Source of the DNA: Meghimatium bilineatum
Lineage: Eukaryota; Mollusca; Gastropoda; Stylommatophora; Philomycidae
Length of the DNA stretch: 64,000 nt
NCBI GenBank assembly: GCA_034231615.1
Contig: CM067312.1
Coordinates: 7,872,546-7,936,545, forward strand
Reading direction: 5' to 3'
Made by a program: the position numbers and the translations under genes. Numbering within the stretch: the stretch's first letter is position 1; each line of letters opens with the position of its first letter. Under the pieces are notes generated by a model. That model saw only the letters and a program-made list of their open reading frames with translations. It was not told the DNA's origin and made no database searches. This document shows, piece after piece, positions 1-10,990 of this stretch.

Positions 1-173
1 TCACAACAGGCAAGATTGAAGGCACCAGAGACAGAGGGCGACAACGTGAGAAAATATTAGACAGTTTGACAACCTGGCACGGCAAAGAAACAACAACGAC
101 TTTGATACATAATACTGTGGACAGAGAGCTGTGGAGAGCCATGACCGCCTACGCCACCCGGCATGGCACCTGA
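1..173 (+). mobile_element. LINE C-terminal fragment cut by the window edge (copy A)
   Basis: Identical in content to 41350-41522: it encodes TTGKIEGTRDRGRQREKILD, then WHGKETTTT, then the final ATRHGT and TGA. The rest of the reading frame lies before base 1. Confidence 0.85.
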
Positions 174-1040
174 TGACGATGAAGTTGCCATTACTTTACG
201 AACTGTCTCGATGTTCTGTTACCTGTAGCTGAAAATGAAGTAAGTATCTTGACCCTCCGATACGTTCTCTCTATCTCCCAAACACAGAACCGGTCTAAGT
301 GGTTATATTGGAGTGTGTTTGTATTTCGTTTTCCGTGTCTGGTCGAAGTGTGGGAGCCCAGGTATATTGCAGGTAAAAGAAATGATATCCTCCCAGACAT
401 CTAGGCATGGAGCTTCATCGTGATTCGTCACAAAGGTCATATGAAGAGTAGTCAACCCCATGCACAACCTACTTAGTCGTTTCCTACATTATGCATGGCA
501 GATTGTTACTAGTATTTCCTCTCTTTTTCCAACAGACGATGAAATATAAGCTGTGAAATACCATTATAACAACTATGTACGGATCAACGAAATATATATG
601 TAATAACAGAAATTCGTTATAAACAGCACAAACAATTAAGAATATGTATAATCAGAAGTTTTTCAGTGTATTAAATATGGACATTTAAAAAAATAAATGT
701 AGAGGTATTTCACTGTATAAACAAAAAAAGGAAATAAATATAATTGGGTAATTCTGAAAAGTGTTGTTAAATAGACATGGTTAAAAAAAAAGTATGTGAT
801 ATAGGGATTTCACTGTAAATAGTAAAGTTTGTATAACGTATTCTACCTTGAACTGTCTTTAATGAAGTTACCTCTACGCCTAGTATTATAATCTATGTTT
901 CCATGCATATAACTTGTTCAGGCTATGGACAAAATACAACCCGCTTAGCCATGTGGACTGCGCTACATGACAGATTAAAAACTACTACATCCACTGGTCC
1001 ATTAGATCAGAAAATATGAATTATAAGTTACAAAGACAAA
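174..1040. other. LINE 3' flank and unassigned AT-rich DNA (copy A)
   Basis: Partner of 41523-42559. No coding signal seen. It contains the empty target site (851-861) for the SINE that is present in copy B. Confidence 0.6.
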
Positions 1041-1289
1041 CTGTAAAGTAGTAAGCTGTAAAGTAGTAAGCTGTAAAGTAGTAAGCTGTAAAGTAGTAAG
1101 CTGTAAAGTAGTAAGCTGTAAAGTAGTAAGCTGTAAAGTAGTAAGCTGTAAAGTAGTAAGCTGTAAAGTAGTAAGCTGTAAAGTAGTAAGCTGTAAAGTA
1201 GTAAGCTGTAAAGTAGTAAGCTGTAAAGTAGTAAGCTGTAAAGTAGTAAGCTGTAAAGTAGTAAGCTGTAAAGTAGTAAGCTGTAAAAA
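1041..1289. repeat. 15-bp minisatellite, 16 units (copy A)
   Basis: Unit CTGTAAAGTAGTAAG repeated perfectly 16 times, then a partial unit. Copy B has a single unit at about 42561. The near-perfect identity of all units points to a recent expansion. Confidence 0.97.
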
Positions 1290-1459
1290 ATAATACGAAA
1301 CTAAACAGCAATATTTGATAGCACTGTTTGAAAATGGTGTTCATGAGAAAATATTCTTTTGGGGACAAATGTCAGTCAGGTTTGTAGGTATGTAGATAAG
1401 GTGAGGGTGCGGGTTTAAAGCCACCCGTCATTTAGGAATTCAGAACAGAAAAACACTTA

Positions 1460-1738
1460 GATTCTTCTTCTTCTTCTGCGTTAGTTCTCAAACTCCTGCA
1501 GATCATCAGGATGTAGTCCGGAGAACGGAATGCGTTGTGTCATGGTTTACAGCATTGCTGAGATATCTGCGCCGTTCGGCTTGACACATCCGACTTCAGC
1601 ATGGCTTTGGGTCACTGACCCTATATGGGATGGGACAGCCAACTCCATCCCATAACCTCCTTAGTCGCTTTTTACGACATGCGTGGAAGGTAAACAGTGT
1701 TGCCATTCTTTGCTCCCCTTTCGGGCCCCTGACACAAT
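1460..1738 (-). mobile_element. S1 short interspersed element, full-length-looking (copy A)
   Basis: I call this family S1. In its own 5'-3' sense it starts near GGGCCCGAAAGGGGAGCAA, contains GCTGAAGTCGGATGTGTCAAG and ends GAGTTTGAGAAC...GCAGAAGAAGAAG, a (GAA)n-like tail. At least eleven loci in this window carry it. No internal promoter boxes are obvious to me, so SINE-like is a structural call. A stretch reading MATLFTFHACRKKRLRRLWD is open here but decays in other copies. The partner copy is at 42757-43034. Confidence 0.8.
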
Positions 1739-1842
1739 AAAGATGTAATGGCTGGTGCATCACAGAGCAATGCAGGGAAAAACAAATATATGTAAGGAGT
1801 AGTGTAATACAAAACAAACCATACTAACGACATCGACAAAAA

Positions 1843-1880
1843 CTAACGACGTTTTGGCTAAAAAATCTTCCTCATGATAT
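1843..1880 (-). other. Dispersed hammerhead-like motif (degenerate)
   Basis: Reverse strand reads CATGAGGAAG, a spacer, then AAAACGTCG. It is one of a set of sites with a CTGATGAAG...GAAACGTCG layout; see 14546-14580 for the best core. Partner at 43145-43182. Confidence 0.4.
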
Positions 1881-2379
1881 AAACAAACAGCAAGAAATGA
1901 ATATTTTACAAAGAAAAATAATGTAAGAGAAGAGCAAAAGAAGATGACAATTTAGAGAAAAAGAGAGAGGAAAGGAAATGAAAAGAGCAAGTATGATACA
2001 ATGAAATAGGTAAGTGATACCACAGAAAATAACTATGTATCTGAAATCTGGTGTAGTGGAACAGATTAGTTGAAGTAAATGTCCTTAAACGTAATAGTAA
2101 AATAACAATGGTGAACACGGTTCACAATAACAGAGGGTATTGCAGGAAAGAGAGGAAAAGAAGGAGAAACATGAAGTAGAAAAAATAAAATAAAATGTGT
2201 ATACTAGGATACCTCAATAACGTATCTCCTATTCTTCCATCCCCCCCCCTTCCCGCACTAATAACAAAACCAGTCACACATACCCATTCTCCGTTGTATG
2301 CATGCAATGAACCTGTCAAAAAAATAGATCAGAGCAACAGTTTTGCTAATCATTGGAGACAAACAATAATAACACACAT

Positions 2380-2500
2380 ACCAACGTTTCGACAAAAAGA
2401 CTTTTCATAAGAAAAGCTGTCGTTATTTGTTGTAAATGTATTCTTTGTTAAGGTCAGTTGGTTGCAACGTCGATTCGTGTGTGTTATTATGTTTTTCCAA
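2380..2500. other. Two hammerhead-like motifs in inverted arrangement
   Basis: The minus strand at 2383-2412 reads TATGAAAAGTC...GTCGAAACGTTGG, and the plus strand at 2450-2490 reads AAGGTCAGTTGG...CAACGTCGATTCGTG. Both are followed in their own sense by a TGTGTGTTATTA tract. The same layout occurs at 43680-43800. Confidence 0.4.
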
Positions 2501-2584
2501 TTATTAGCAAAACTTCTTTACCCTGTTACAAGTTTCACCTAAGGAGGGTGTGATTGGTTTATTTGTTTCATTCCTTGGGTCTTA

Positions 2585-2748
2585 GTGACTCCAGAGCTAT
2601 GCTGAATGTGGATGTGCTGGATCATAAGATGCAGATATTGTAACCAATTGCAAAATATGATAAAATGTATTCCACTCTACGGTATACATCCTGCTAATAT
2701 GTGGGAGTTTAAGAACGGACTCAGAAGACAAGCAGTTGTATTCTAAGT
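2585..2748 (+). mobile_element. S1 element, 3' half, old copy
   Basis: Diverged 3' half: GCTGAATGTGGATGTGC, then ACATCCTGCTAATATG and GGGAGTTTAAGAACGGAC...CAGAAG. It lies tail to tail with the next S1 copy. Partner at 43903-44065. Confidence 0.6.
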
Positions 2749-2772
2749 TCCACAAACTAATCATGTCTTCCT

Positions 2773-3003
2773 CTGCTTCTACTTTCGTTCTGAAACTCAA
2801 CGCTGATTAGCAGGATACCGTTCGGATATCAATATCTGTTATTTTCGGCCTAACACATCCGACTTCAACGCGGCTTCTGAGTTACTTTGATTCTATATGA
2901 GATGGGACGGCCAACTCCACCCCCAAAGCCTCCTAGTCTTCTTTTACTACAAGCATGGAAGATAACCAGTATCGAATTTTCTTTATTCCTGCTTCCACAG
3001 GGA
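2773..3003 (-). mobile_element. S1 element, old copy, tail to tail with the previous one
   Basis: Reverse strand shows the S1 order: GTGGAAGCAGG, CATGCTTGTAGTAAAAG, GGTGGAGTTGGCCGTCCC, GTCGGATGTGTTAGGCCGA, ending near GAACGAAAGTAGAAGCAGAG. Partner at 44088-44305. Confidence 0.6.
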
Positions 3004-3011
3004 CGAGACTA

Positions 3012-3139
3012 ATTATGTCAAGTGTTCCTGAATCACTATTTGTATTATGTCAAGTGTTCCTGAATCACTATTTGTATTATGTCAAGTGTTCCTGAATCAC
3101 TAACTGTATCATGTCAAGTATTCCTGAATCACTATTTGT
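3012..3139. repeat. 32-bp tandem repeat, 4 units (copy A)
   Basis: Units contain ATGTCAAGTGTTCCTGAATC then ACTATTTGT; the last two are slightly diverged. The same four units occur in copy B at about 44318-44447. Confidence 0.9.
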
Positions 3140-3199
3140 ATTTTGTTTTATCAATTTTTATGCTAAATATCAATGCCTTTAAGTCATAATATGATCGTG

Positions 3200-4000
3200 G
3201 CACACTGCAGATCTGATTATAAAATGCAATGTGCTACTTTGTCATACTGATTAGAATGCAACATGCTACTTTGTAAAGCTAATTATAATGTTGTACACTA
3301 CTTTGTGAGAATGATTACAATGCAATGTATTACTTTGTAAGACTAACGTCAACGCAAATATAAACTTTGTAAACTTGATTTGCACGTTGTTGTGTGTTAC
3401 TTTGCTGAGCTGAATAAAATGTAACATGTTACTTTAGTAAACTGAGTAAGATATACTACACTACTTTATACAGTTTATTAGAATGTTTTATCTCAATGAT
3501 AAGAATTTAACACTGGTTAGAATTTAACTCGATACTTTGTGACATGACTAGAATATAAAGTGTTACTTTATAAAACTGTTTAGATTGTACTGTTGCTTTG
3601 TGTGAACTGTCTAGACGGTATTGTTACTTTGTGTTAACTTTTTAAGGTATTGTTACTTTGTTTGAATTGTTTGAAAGGTACAATTACTTTGAGTGAAATG
3701 TTTAAAGGGTGCTATTACTTTGTGTGAACTGTTTAGAATGTGCCATTACTTTTTGTGAACTGTTTAAAAGGTGTTGTTATTTTGTTTGAGCTTTTTAGAA
3801 TGCATTTTTACTCTGTGTAAACTCTTTAGAAAATATTATTAATTTGTGTTAACTTTTTAGAAGATATTGTTAATTTATTTGAAATGTTTATAATCAACAG
3901 TTATTCTGTTTTTTGAACAAATTTTTCTGAGCTGTTTAGAATATAAAGTGCAAATTTATAAAACCCTTAAAATGTAGTGTTACTTTGTACATCTTATTAC
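3200..4000. repeat. Old degenerate array with TTACTTTGT/GAACTGTTTAGAATG theme (copy A)
   Basis: About twenty loosely spaced repeats of a 35-48 base theme such as TTACTTTGTGTGAACTGTTT. Spacing and sequence vary widely, so this is a decayed minisatellite. Copy B (44510-45325) has the same array with a local change near 44880-44940. Confidence 0.75.
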
Positions 4001-4600
4001 AATGCAATCACAGACAATCATACGCAGTTGAGGATCAGGTAATTGGATAACCTTAATTGATAACTAAATTCTTAGACATAATTCCTGGTCTTCAGCTTTC
4101 GTTCACTAATAATGTCTATATCTGATTAGTTTTTACTTGTATGATTTAGGTGGTTTTTTCCCCATCCATTTCTTGTTTTGTACCATAGAGTTTAACAACA
4201 ATACGTATATCAGAAGGCCAGTGTGTTCACCTTAATCTGTTATAGTTTGCACAATCTTGATGGATATGATCTGCAGAGTGGCTTTCTAGACTGCACACTT
4301 TGGTACGAAATTTTAATTTTTGGTACATATGGCTACTTACGGTCTACAAATTTTTGAGTGAGTATACGCCCTGATACAACTAGAATGGACTCCTAGATAT
4401 TACTGAAGCAGCAGGCCTCGTAATTCTTGATCAGGAAACAGGTTCAATGCATAATCGGCATCCCCATAAATGTTATTCTTGCTAATTCTGTCAGCCATCT
4501 AAAAGTATATAGGCTCAGTGTCCACATCAGTTGTTGCTTCTTCTGGCCTCTCCAGTAAGGAAGAACATGCTCTCTTCTTCCCTGGTCACTACCATTTTAT
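4000..4600. other. Unassigned AT-rich DNA (copy A)
   Basis: No gene, array or recognised element seen. Partner at 45330-45940. Confidence 0.5.
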
Positions 4601-4604
4601 TTGT

Positions 4605-4665
4605 TTCGAATGTATTCTCGATAAAGGCGTGTTGGTCGAAACGTCGATTTGTGTGTGTTATTTTG
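4605..4665 (+). other. Hammerhead-like motif (degenerate)
   Basis: Reads TCTCGATAAAGGCGTG then TTGGTCGAAACGTCGATTTG, followed by a GTGTGTTATT tract. Partner at 45945-46003. Confidence 0.4.
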
Positions 4666-4834
4666 TGTCCTTTCAGTTTATAGCTAAGTCTGATTACCCA
4701 GTTCCAAATTTCACCTTGTTGGATTTCAGTTTTGTTGCAGTGAGTACTCGAACTCCAATTTCTTTCATTCTTTGAACAAGTAGATTGGTTCTGTCAACAT
4801 TATTGTCATCATTGTGTAGTGTAACAATAGTGCC

Positions 4835-5800
4835 ATGATTAACTCAGTTCCGTCTCTTCTCATCATTTCACCCTCAACTACATCTTTATCCGTCATTTTA
4901 TCAGCTCATTCGTTGTCTCTGACTCACGCATGTCCTAAACAATCTCTCTCTATGTGGCGTGTTCTTTGCAGAACGTTGTCCTCACCGCCACTCTGTAAGC
5001 CTGACAGTTCTATGTGAGCTGCCCAGCTTCTTCCAGTGTCATGTTCAGAAGGTTTTCGATATCATGTGTCCATCGCAGTCTTGGGCAGCCTCGTGTTCTC
5101 TTTCCCAGACCTTTCCCCTTCATGATTGATCGTTCCAAACCATTGTGTCTTTTTATATGTCCCAAATATGTACGTTTACGATTTTTGTGTGTGCATAGTT
5201 TTGAGGAGCCATACTTCTTCTATGGCACTTCTTGTATATGTCCACGGCATTCTTAGGCCGTTTCTATATCATTTCATTTCGGATGCAGATAATTTCTTTT
5301 CCATTGTCGATGGCACTTCCCACGTATCACAACCGAACGTTGCCACTGGAAAGATGTAGTTTCTTAGTTGTTGTAACTTTGTTTTTGTTTTTTTCTCCTT
5401 TCCATATATTTTTTATTTGTGATGTATTTTTGTAGTGTCATTGCTAATCTCTTTCATATCTTCGCCGAGAAATCTCATGTGGTGTGGATGGTTGACTATA
5501 AGACATTCAAAGTTATTTACATTTTCCAGTTGCCAATGAATATTTGAGGTGTAATTCATCGCTGCTTACATGCATTATTTCATTATTTTTTTCTTTTTTA
5601 TGCACTGAGGAAAAGGTTTTGTGCCTCCTAAATCTGTGGGTCTACTTGATATTAGTGTGATGTCATCTGCATACGTAATTTCTGGGATTTCGTGTCCTCC
5701 GATATTAAGGGGTTGAAAGTGTTCATAACGTGGGTCTTCTCGTACATTCCGCATGATGTTTTCTGCAGAAAAGCTGAACAGGTGTGTTGAGAGGATACAT
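4835..5800 (-). mobile_element. LINE remnant with YADD reverse-transcriptase core (copy A)
   Basis: On the reverse strand the polymerase motif reads RGHEIPEITYADDITLIS (YADD codons at about 5662-5673). Further 3' come YLGHIKRHNGLERSIMKGKG and RLRWTHDIENLLNMTLEEAG, the usual C-terminal part of LINE reverse transcriptases. The frame is broken several times and no endonuclease is seen. A stretch resembling GHAGVRDNEWADKM (clearer in copy B) could be an RNase H remnant, but this is weak. Confidence 0.75.
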
Positions 5801-5879
5801 CACTGACTCCTTTTTGACCTGAAACCAGTCAGGTGTTTCTCCGTCGAGACGAACAGAAGCCTGTTGTTTCTAATAACGT

Positions 5880-6270
5880 ATTTTAATGGTTGGTTGCTGA
5901 TTCAGCTGTCCATGGGCTTATGCCCTTTGCCATTAAAATGGCATTATGTTGCTGGAAAGTCTGTGGATTTTCGGCCCACCCCGGGACAGAGCCAGAGAAT
6001 AACTATCACACCTCCAGGAAGGTAGGTTTTAACCTATGCACTGCGCCTAGCCACTGCAGCCAAGATATGGTCCACTGTGCTCATTCCCCGCCACCAATTG
6101 ACTACTGGTTATGCAGGACTTCTCTGTAGCTTTATGCATGTAATAAAATGATTTAGTAAAAAGGATTGTCACTTCCTGAGTCACTGTGCCTCTATGATGG
6201 GCCTCAGACATAGGAAAAAGTGCTGTCAGTTTCCTCCTCCTCAGTGCTGCGCAGTGCATCTCTGGCTCCC
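5880..6270. other. Dispersed low-copy repeat next to the LINE (copy A)
   Basis: Contains GCTGATTCAGCTGTCCATGG, which recurs in inverted form near 36725-36780 (CCATGGACCGCTGAATCAGC). It is probably part of an unnamed mobile element. Partner at 47220-47620. Confidence 0.45.
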
Positions 6271-6282
6271 TCCCAACCACAG

Positions 6283-6283
<1 letters not shown>

Positions 6284-6316
<33 letters not shown>
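6284..6316. repeat. (AT)n microsatellite (copy A)
   Basis: Pure AT run of about 33 bases; the partner in copy B (47625-47702) is more than twice as long. Confidence 0.95.
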
Positions 6317-6318
<2 letters not shown>

Positions 6319-6404
6319 CATACATATATACAAATAAAAATAGCATAAAACACATTGCAACAACAAAATAAAAGTATGAGAAGTATAATTGTATAGATGA
6401 AATG

Positions 6405-6535
6405 CCATGAAGCTTCTATAAGAAGATAACCTCAATATAACGGCATGTCATGCACTAAGGTTTTCTGTTGCATGGGTGGTTTGTCTAGTGGACCATTGGC
6501 GAGACTCACAGACACAACCGTCATGCGCAAGCATT
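6405..6535 (+). mobile_element. LINE 3'-end fragment (family with EGYDY tail), copy A
   Basis: Contains ATGAAGCTTCTATAAGAAGA, GGTTTTCTGTTGCATGG and TTGTCTAGTGGACCATTGG. The same tract follows the LINE stop codon at 38755-38895 and on the minus strand at 52655-52745, so this is the 3' UTR of that LINE. Partner at 47800-47915. Confidence 0.7.
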
Positions 6536-6539
6536 TTAA

Positions 6540-6940
6540 CGAGCGATAGGAGATGGTGTAGGGAAGCCCATGTTTCCAATTATGTTCCGTAATTTCTGGA
6601 ATGTTACATAAGATCCGCTTACATATAAAATGATTGTACAATAGATCAAGTAATTGGACAGCGGGCCTCATTAAGAAGACATCTCAAACCTTTAATTCAG
6701 TTCAGCTTACATGTTTAAATTTTAATACTATCTGCAGACTTGTGCCATCAAAAATATTGAATGTTCATGTCCTTTTATATAACCAAGTTAGTGTCGTGTC
6801 CATGGTTAAGAGGGACGTTCCACATTGTAAAGATAAAGCATCTTTTTCCCCTTCAGTATACTCCCAATTCTCCCAAATTATATGTAACTTAAATTGTACA
6901 CATAGTTTAGTTATAATGTTTTAAAGCTGAATTGGGTGAA
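6540..6940. other. Unassigned DNA (copy A)
   Basis: AT-rich, no coding or repeat signal recognised. Copy B lacks part of the stretch near 6830-6865. Confidence 0.4.
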
Positions 6941-7185
6941 TATTTGAATGTTTTATTCTGAATTAGACCTATGTTTGAATGGTCTTTTTTAAATTAGACC
7001 TATGTTTGAATATTTTCTTCTGAATTAAACCTATGATGAAATGGTTTGTTTTTCTGAATTAGACCTATGTTTGAATATTTTCTTCTGAATTAGACCTATG
7101 ATGAAATAGTTTGTTTTTCTGAATTAGACCTATGATGAAATGGTTTGTTTTTCTGAATTAGACCTATGTTTGAATGATTTTCCTA
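6940..7185. repeat. GAATTAGACCTATG minisatellite, about 7 units (copy A)
   Basis: Units of about 33-37 bases built on GAATTAGACCTATGTTTGAA plus a TTTTCTT spacer. Copy B (about 48325-48450) has only about four. Confidence 0.85.
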
Positions 7186-7189
7186 GTTG

Positions 7190-7785
7190 AATTGGATAGA
7201 TGTTTGAATACTTTCCTGCAGTATTACGTAGTAGGTCTGTTGATTAGCTTCTTCACACACTGGATATGTCTATAGGTATACAGATCTCCGCTTCAGTAAA
7301 TCTATCAGGGTATAACGGCTGATGGTTCGGGTTCAATGTTGGTTTAGTGCACTTTTTGAAATCCTTATTAGGTGCTCTCTGCGTACCATGCCGATCCTCA
7401 TTCCCAATTCATGCATGTGCGTTGAATGAAATTTCAATGTCTTATGTAGAAATGGATTGATGTTTGAATGTTTTTCTGTAGCATTGGATAAATTCGTCAA
7501 TTTTTGTATCCATTATAGGGTGCATATTTGAATATTCCTTTCTCTGTTGAACTGAATTAATGTTTAATGCATTTCAGCTGAATTGTATGAATGTTAGCAT
7601 ACATTTTCTTATATGATGTACTCAGTTGAGATTTGAATCAAAATGAATTTCCTTTTTAAACACTGTGATGTTTTAAGTCTTTTTATGTTGTATTTTTTAA
7701 TTTTGTATTTTGTTTACTTTATTGTTTTATATAAAGTATATCTTTCTGTTTGTTGTCTATACTGAAGCATACATGTAATTAGAAG
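7190..7785. other. Unassigned AT-rich DNA (copy A)
   Basis: Nothing recognised. Partner at 48455-49040. Confidence 0.45.
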
Positions 7786-7789
7786 TCAG

Positions 7790-8380
7790 AAGATAATAAA
7801 CAGATGGGAAAAAAAGTGAACAAACAATTAAATGACATAAGTAGTGAATAAACAATTAGAAGACATAAATGGCCAATCAAAAGAAAAGTGAATAAACCAG
7901 AAAACAGAAGTGAACAAACAGAATGTAGAAGTGAATAAACAGAAAACAGAAATGAACAAGCAGAATGTAAAAGTGAATAAACAGAAAACAGAAGTGAACA
8001 AACAGAATGTAGAAGTGAATAAACAGAAAACAGAAGTGAACAAACAGTTAGAACACAAATACCAAACAGTAAAAATACAGAAGTGAATAAACAATCAGGA
8101 GATAGAAGTGCATGAACAAAGATAGAAATTAATAAAAGGAAGAACGAAATACAATATAGAAGTAAACAAACAGAAGATAAAAGTGAACAAACAGACAGAA
8201 GACAGAAGTTAACAGACAGTTGAAAGACATAAGTGAGCAATTAATTGGAAGACATGAGTGAACAAACAAACAAGTTGGAAGACATAAGTGAACAATCAAT
8301 TGGAAGACAGAAGTGAACACGAAAGACACAAGACAGAAGTTTACAAATATTGAGAGGACATACGTGAACAAATATCTAGA
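7790..8380. repeat. Degenerate GTGAATAAACAGAA-type array (copy A)
   Basis: Loose repeats of AACAGAAAACAGAAGTGAAT and relatives, grading into the regular 18- and 21-bp arrays downstream. It looks like the aged edge of the same satellite. Partner at 49060-49480. Confidence 0.8.
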
Positions 8381-8436
8381 TGGCAAGAATAAATAAACAG
8401 AAAATAGACGTGAGCAAACGGTTAGAAGACAAAAGC

Positions 8437-8552
8437 GAAGAAACAGATGAAAGTGAAGAAACAGATGAAAGTGAAGAAACAGATGAAAGTGAAGAAACAG
8501 ATGAAAGTGAAGAAACAGATGAAAGTGAAGAAACAGATGAAAGTGAAGAAAC
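8437..8552. repeat. 18-bp minisatellite, 6 units (copy A)
   Basis: Perfect repeats of GAAGAAACAGATGAAAGT. Copy B keeps only two or three units with an irregular junction (about 49552-49610). The translation EETDES is incidental. Confidence 0.95.
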
Positions 8553-8589
8553 CGCTAGAAGACACGAGTTAACACACAATAAGAATAAA

Positions 8590-8824
8590 TAAATAAATGC
8601 GAGATAGAAGTATACAAGCAATTAAAAGACATAAGAAAACAAACAAAAAGATCGCAGTGAACAGTTAGAAGACAGAAGGAGCAGAACAGAAGACAGGAGT
8701 GAGAAAACAGAAGTAAAGATACAAAAGACAATTAGAAGACAGAATTAAACAAACACAGGAAAAAAAGATATAAATAAAAATTAAGAATTGAACAAACCAA
8801 AGACAGGAGTAAAAAGAAAGAAAC
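8590..8824. other. Aged satellite flank (copy A)
   Basis: GAAG/AACA-rich sequence without regular units, linking the 18-bp and 21-bp arrays. Confidence 0.5.
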
Positions 8825-10990
8825 TGAAGTGAACAAACAGAAGACAGGAGTGAACAAACAGAAGACAGAAGTGAACAAACAGAAGACAGAAGTAAACAAA
8901 CAGAAGACAGAAGTAAACAAACAGAAGACAGAAGTAAACAAACAGAAGACAAAAGTGAACAAACAAAAGACAGAAGTAAACAAACAGAAGACAGAAGTGA
9001 ACATACAGAAGACAAAAGTGAACAAACAGAAGACAGAAGTAAACAAACAGAAGACAGAAGTGAACAAAGAGAAGACAAAAGTGAACAAACAGAAGACAGA
9101 AGTGAACAAACAGAAGACAGAAGTAAACAAACAGAAGACAGAAGTAAACAAACAGAAGACAGAAGTGAACAAACAGAAGTCAGAAGTAAACAAACAGAAG
9201 ACAGAAGTGAAGAAACAGAAGACAAAAGTAAACAAACAGAAGACAGAAGAAAACAAACAGAAGACAGAAGTAAACAAACAGAAGACAGAAGTAAACAAAC
9301 AGAAGACGGAAGTAAACAAACAGAAGACAGAAGACAGAAGTGAACAAACAGAAGACAGAAGTAAACAAACAGAAGACAGAAGTAAACAAACAGAAGACAG
9401 AAGTGAACAAACAGAAGACAGAAGTGAACGAACAGAAGACAGAAGTAAATAAACAAAAGACAGAAGTAAACAAACAGAAGACAGAAGTAAACAAACAGAA
9501 GACAGAAGTGAAGAAACAGAAGACAGAAGTAAACAAACAGAAGACAGAAGTAAACAAACAGAAGACAGAAGTAAACAAACAGAAGACAGAAGTGAACAAA
9601 CAGAAGACAGAAGTAAACAAACAGAAGACAGAAGTGAACAAACAGAAGACAGAAGTGAACATACAGAAGACAGGTAAACAAACAGAAGACAGAAGTAAAC
9701 AAACAGAAGACAGAAGTAAACAAACAGAAGACAGAAGTGAACAAACAGAAGTCAGAAGTAAACAAACAGAAGACAGAAGTAAACAAACAGAAGACAGAAG
9801 TGAAGAAACAGAAGACAAAAGTAAACAAACAGAAAACAGAAGAAAACAAACAGAAGACAGAAGTAAACACACAGAAGACAGAAGTGAACAAACAGAAGCC
9901 AGAAGTAAACAAACAGAAGACAGAAGTAAACAAACAGAAGACAGAAGTGAACAAACAGAAGACAGAAGTGAACAAACAGAAGACAGAAGTAAATAAACAG
10001 AAGACAGAAGTAAACAAACAGAAGACAGAAGTAAACAAACAGAAGACAGAAGTGAAGAAACAGAAGACAGAAGTAAACAAACAGAAGACAGAAGTAAACA
10101 AACAGAAGACAGAAGTAAACAAACAGAAGACAGAAGTGAACAAACAGAAGACAGAAGTAAACAAACAGAAGACAGAAGTGAACAAACAGAAGACAGAAGT
10201 GAACATACAGAAGACAGGTAAACAAACAGAAGACAGAAGTAAACAAACAGAAGACAGAAGTAAACAAACAGAAGACAGAAGTGAACAAACAGAAGACAGA
10301 AGTGAATAAACAGAAGACAGAAGTAAACAAACAGAAGACAGAAGTGAACAAACAGAAGACAGAAGTGAACAAACAGAAGACAGAAGTGAACAAACAGTAG
10401 ACAGAAGTGAACAAACAGAAGACAGAAGTGAACAAACAGAAGACAGAAGTGAACAAACAGAAGACAGAAGTGAACAAACAGAAGACAGAAGTAAACAAAC
10501 AGAAGACAGAAGTGAACAAACAGAAGACAGAAGTGAACAAACAGAAGACAGAAGTGAACAAACAGAAGACAGAAGTGAACAAACAGAAGACAGAAGTAAA
10601 CAAACAGAAGACAGAAGTGAACAAACAGAAGACAGAAGTGAACATACAGAAGACAGGTAAACAAACAGAAGACAGAAGTAAACAAACAGAAGACAGAAGT
10701 AAACAAACAGAAGACAGAAGTGAACAAACAGAAGACAGAAGTGAATAAACAGAAGACAGAAGTAAACATACAGAAGACAGAAGTGAACAATCAGAAGACA
10801 GAAGTGAACAAACAGAAGACAGAAGTGAACATACAGAAGACAGGTAAACAAACTGAAGACAGAAGTAAACAAACAGAAGACAGAAGTAAACAAACAGAAG
10901 ACAGAAGTGAACAAACAGAAGACAGAAGTGAATAAACAGAAGACAGAAGTAAACAAACAGAAGACAAAAGTAAACAAACAGAAGACAAAA
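8825..10990. repeat. 21-bp minisatellite, about 103 units (copy A)
   Basis: Unit AACAGAAGACAGAAGTRAAC plus A, with A/G variants. Four units carry the same 2-base deletion giving CAGGTAAAC (at 9671, 10215, 10654, 10841). Their spacings of 544, 439 and 187 bases equal 26, 21 and 9 units minus 2, so blocks of units were duplicated as higher-order repeats. Both strands are open over hundreds of codons only because 21 is a multiple of three. Copy B has about 28 units. Confidence 0.97.

Noticed and set aside
4518-5435. A series of short plus-strand frames shared by 4518-5435 and 45858-46774
   Set aside because: They are antisense to a minus-strand LINE remnant and are repeated only because the block is duplicated.
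5890-6129. A 79-codon frame conserved in both copies (5890 and 47228)
   Set aside because: Conservation only reflects the recent duplication; the sequence overlaps a dispersed repeat and a minus-strand frame of similar length.
8665-10977. Very long open frames (up to 770 codons on the minus strand, over 200 on the plus strand)
   Set aside because: They are the 21-bp array read in different frames. The unit is a multiple of three and contains no stop in several frames on both strands; the peptides (CLFTSVF, EQTEDRS) are pure repeats and array length differs threefold between copies.
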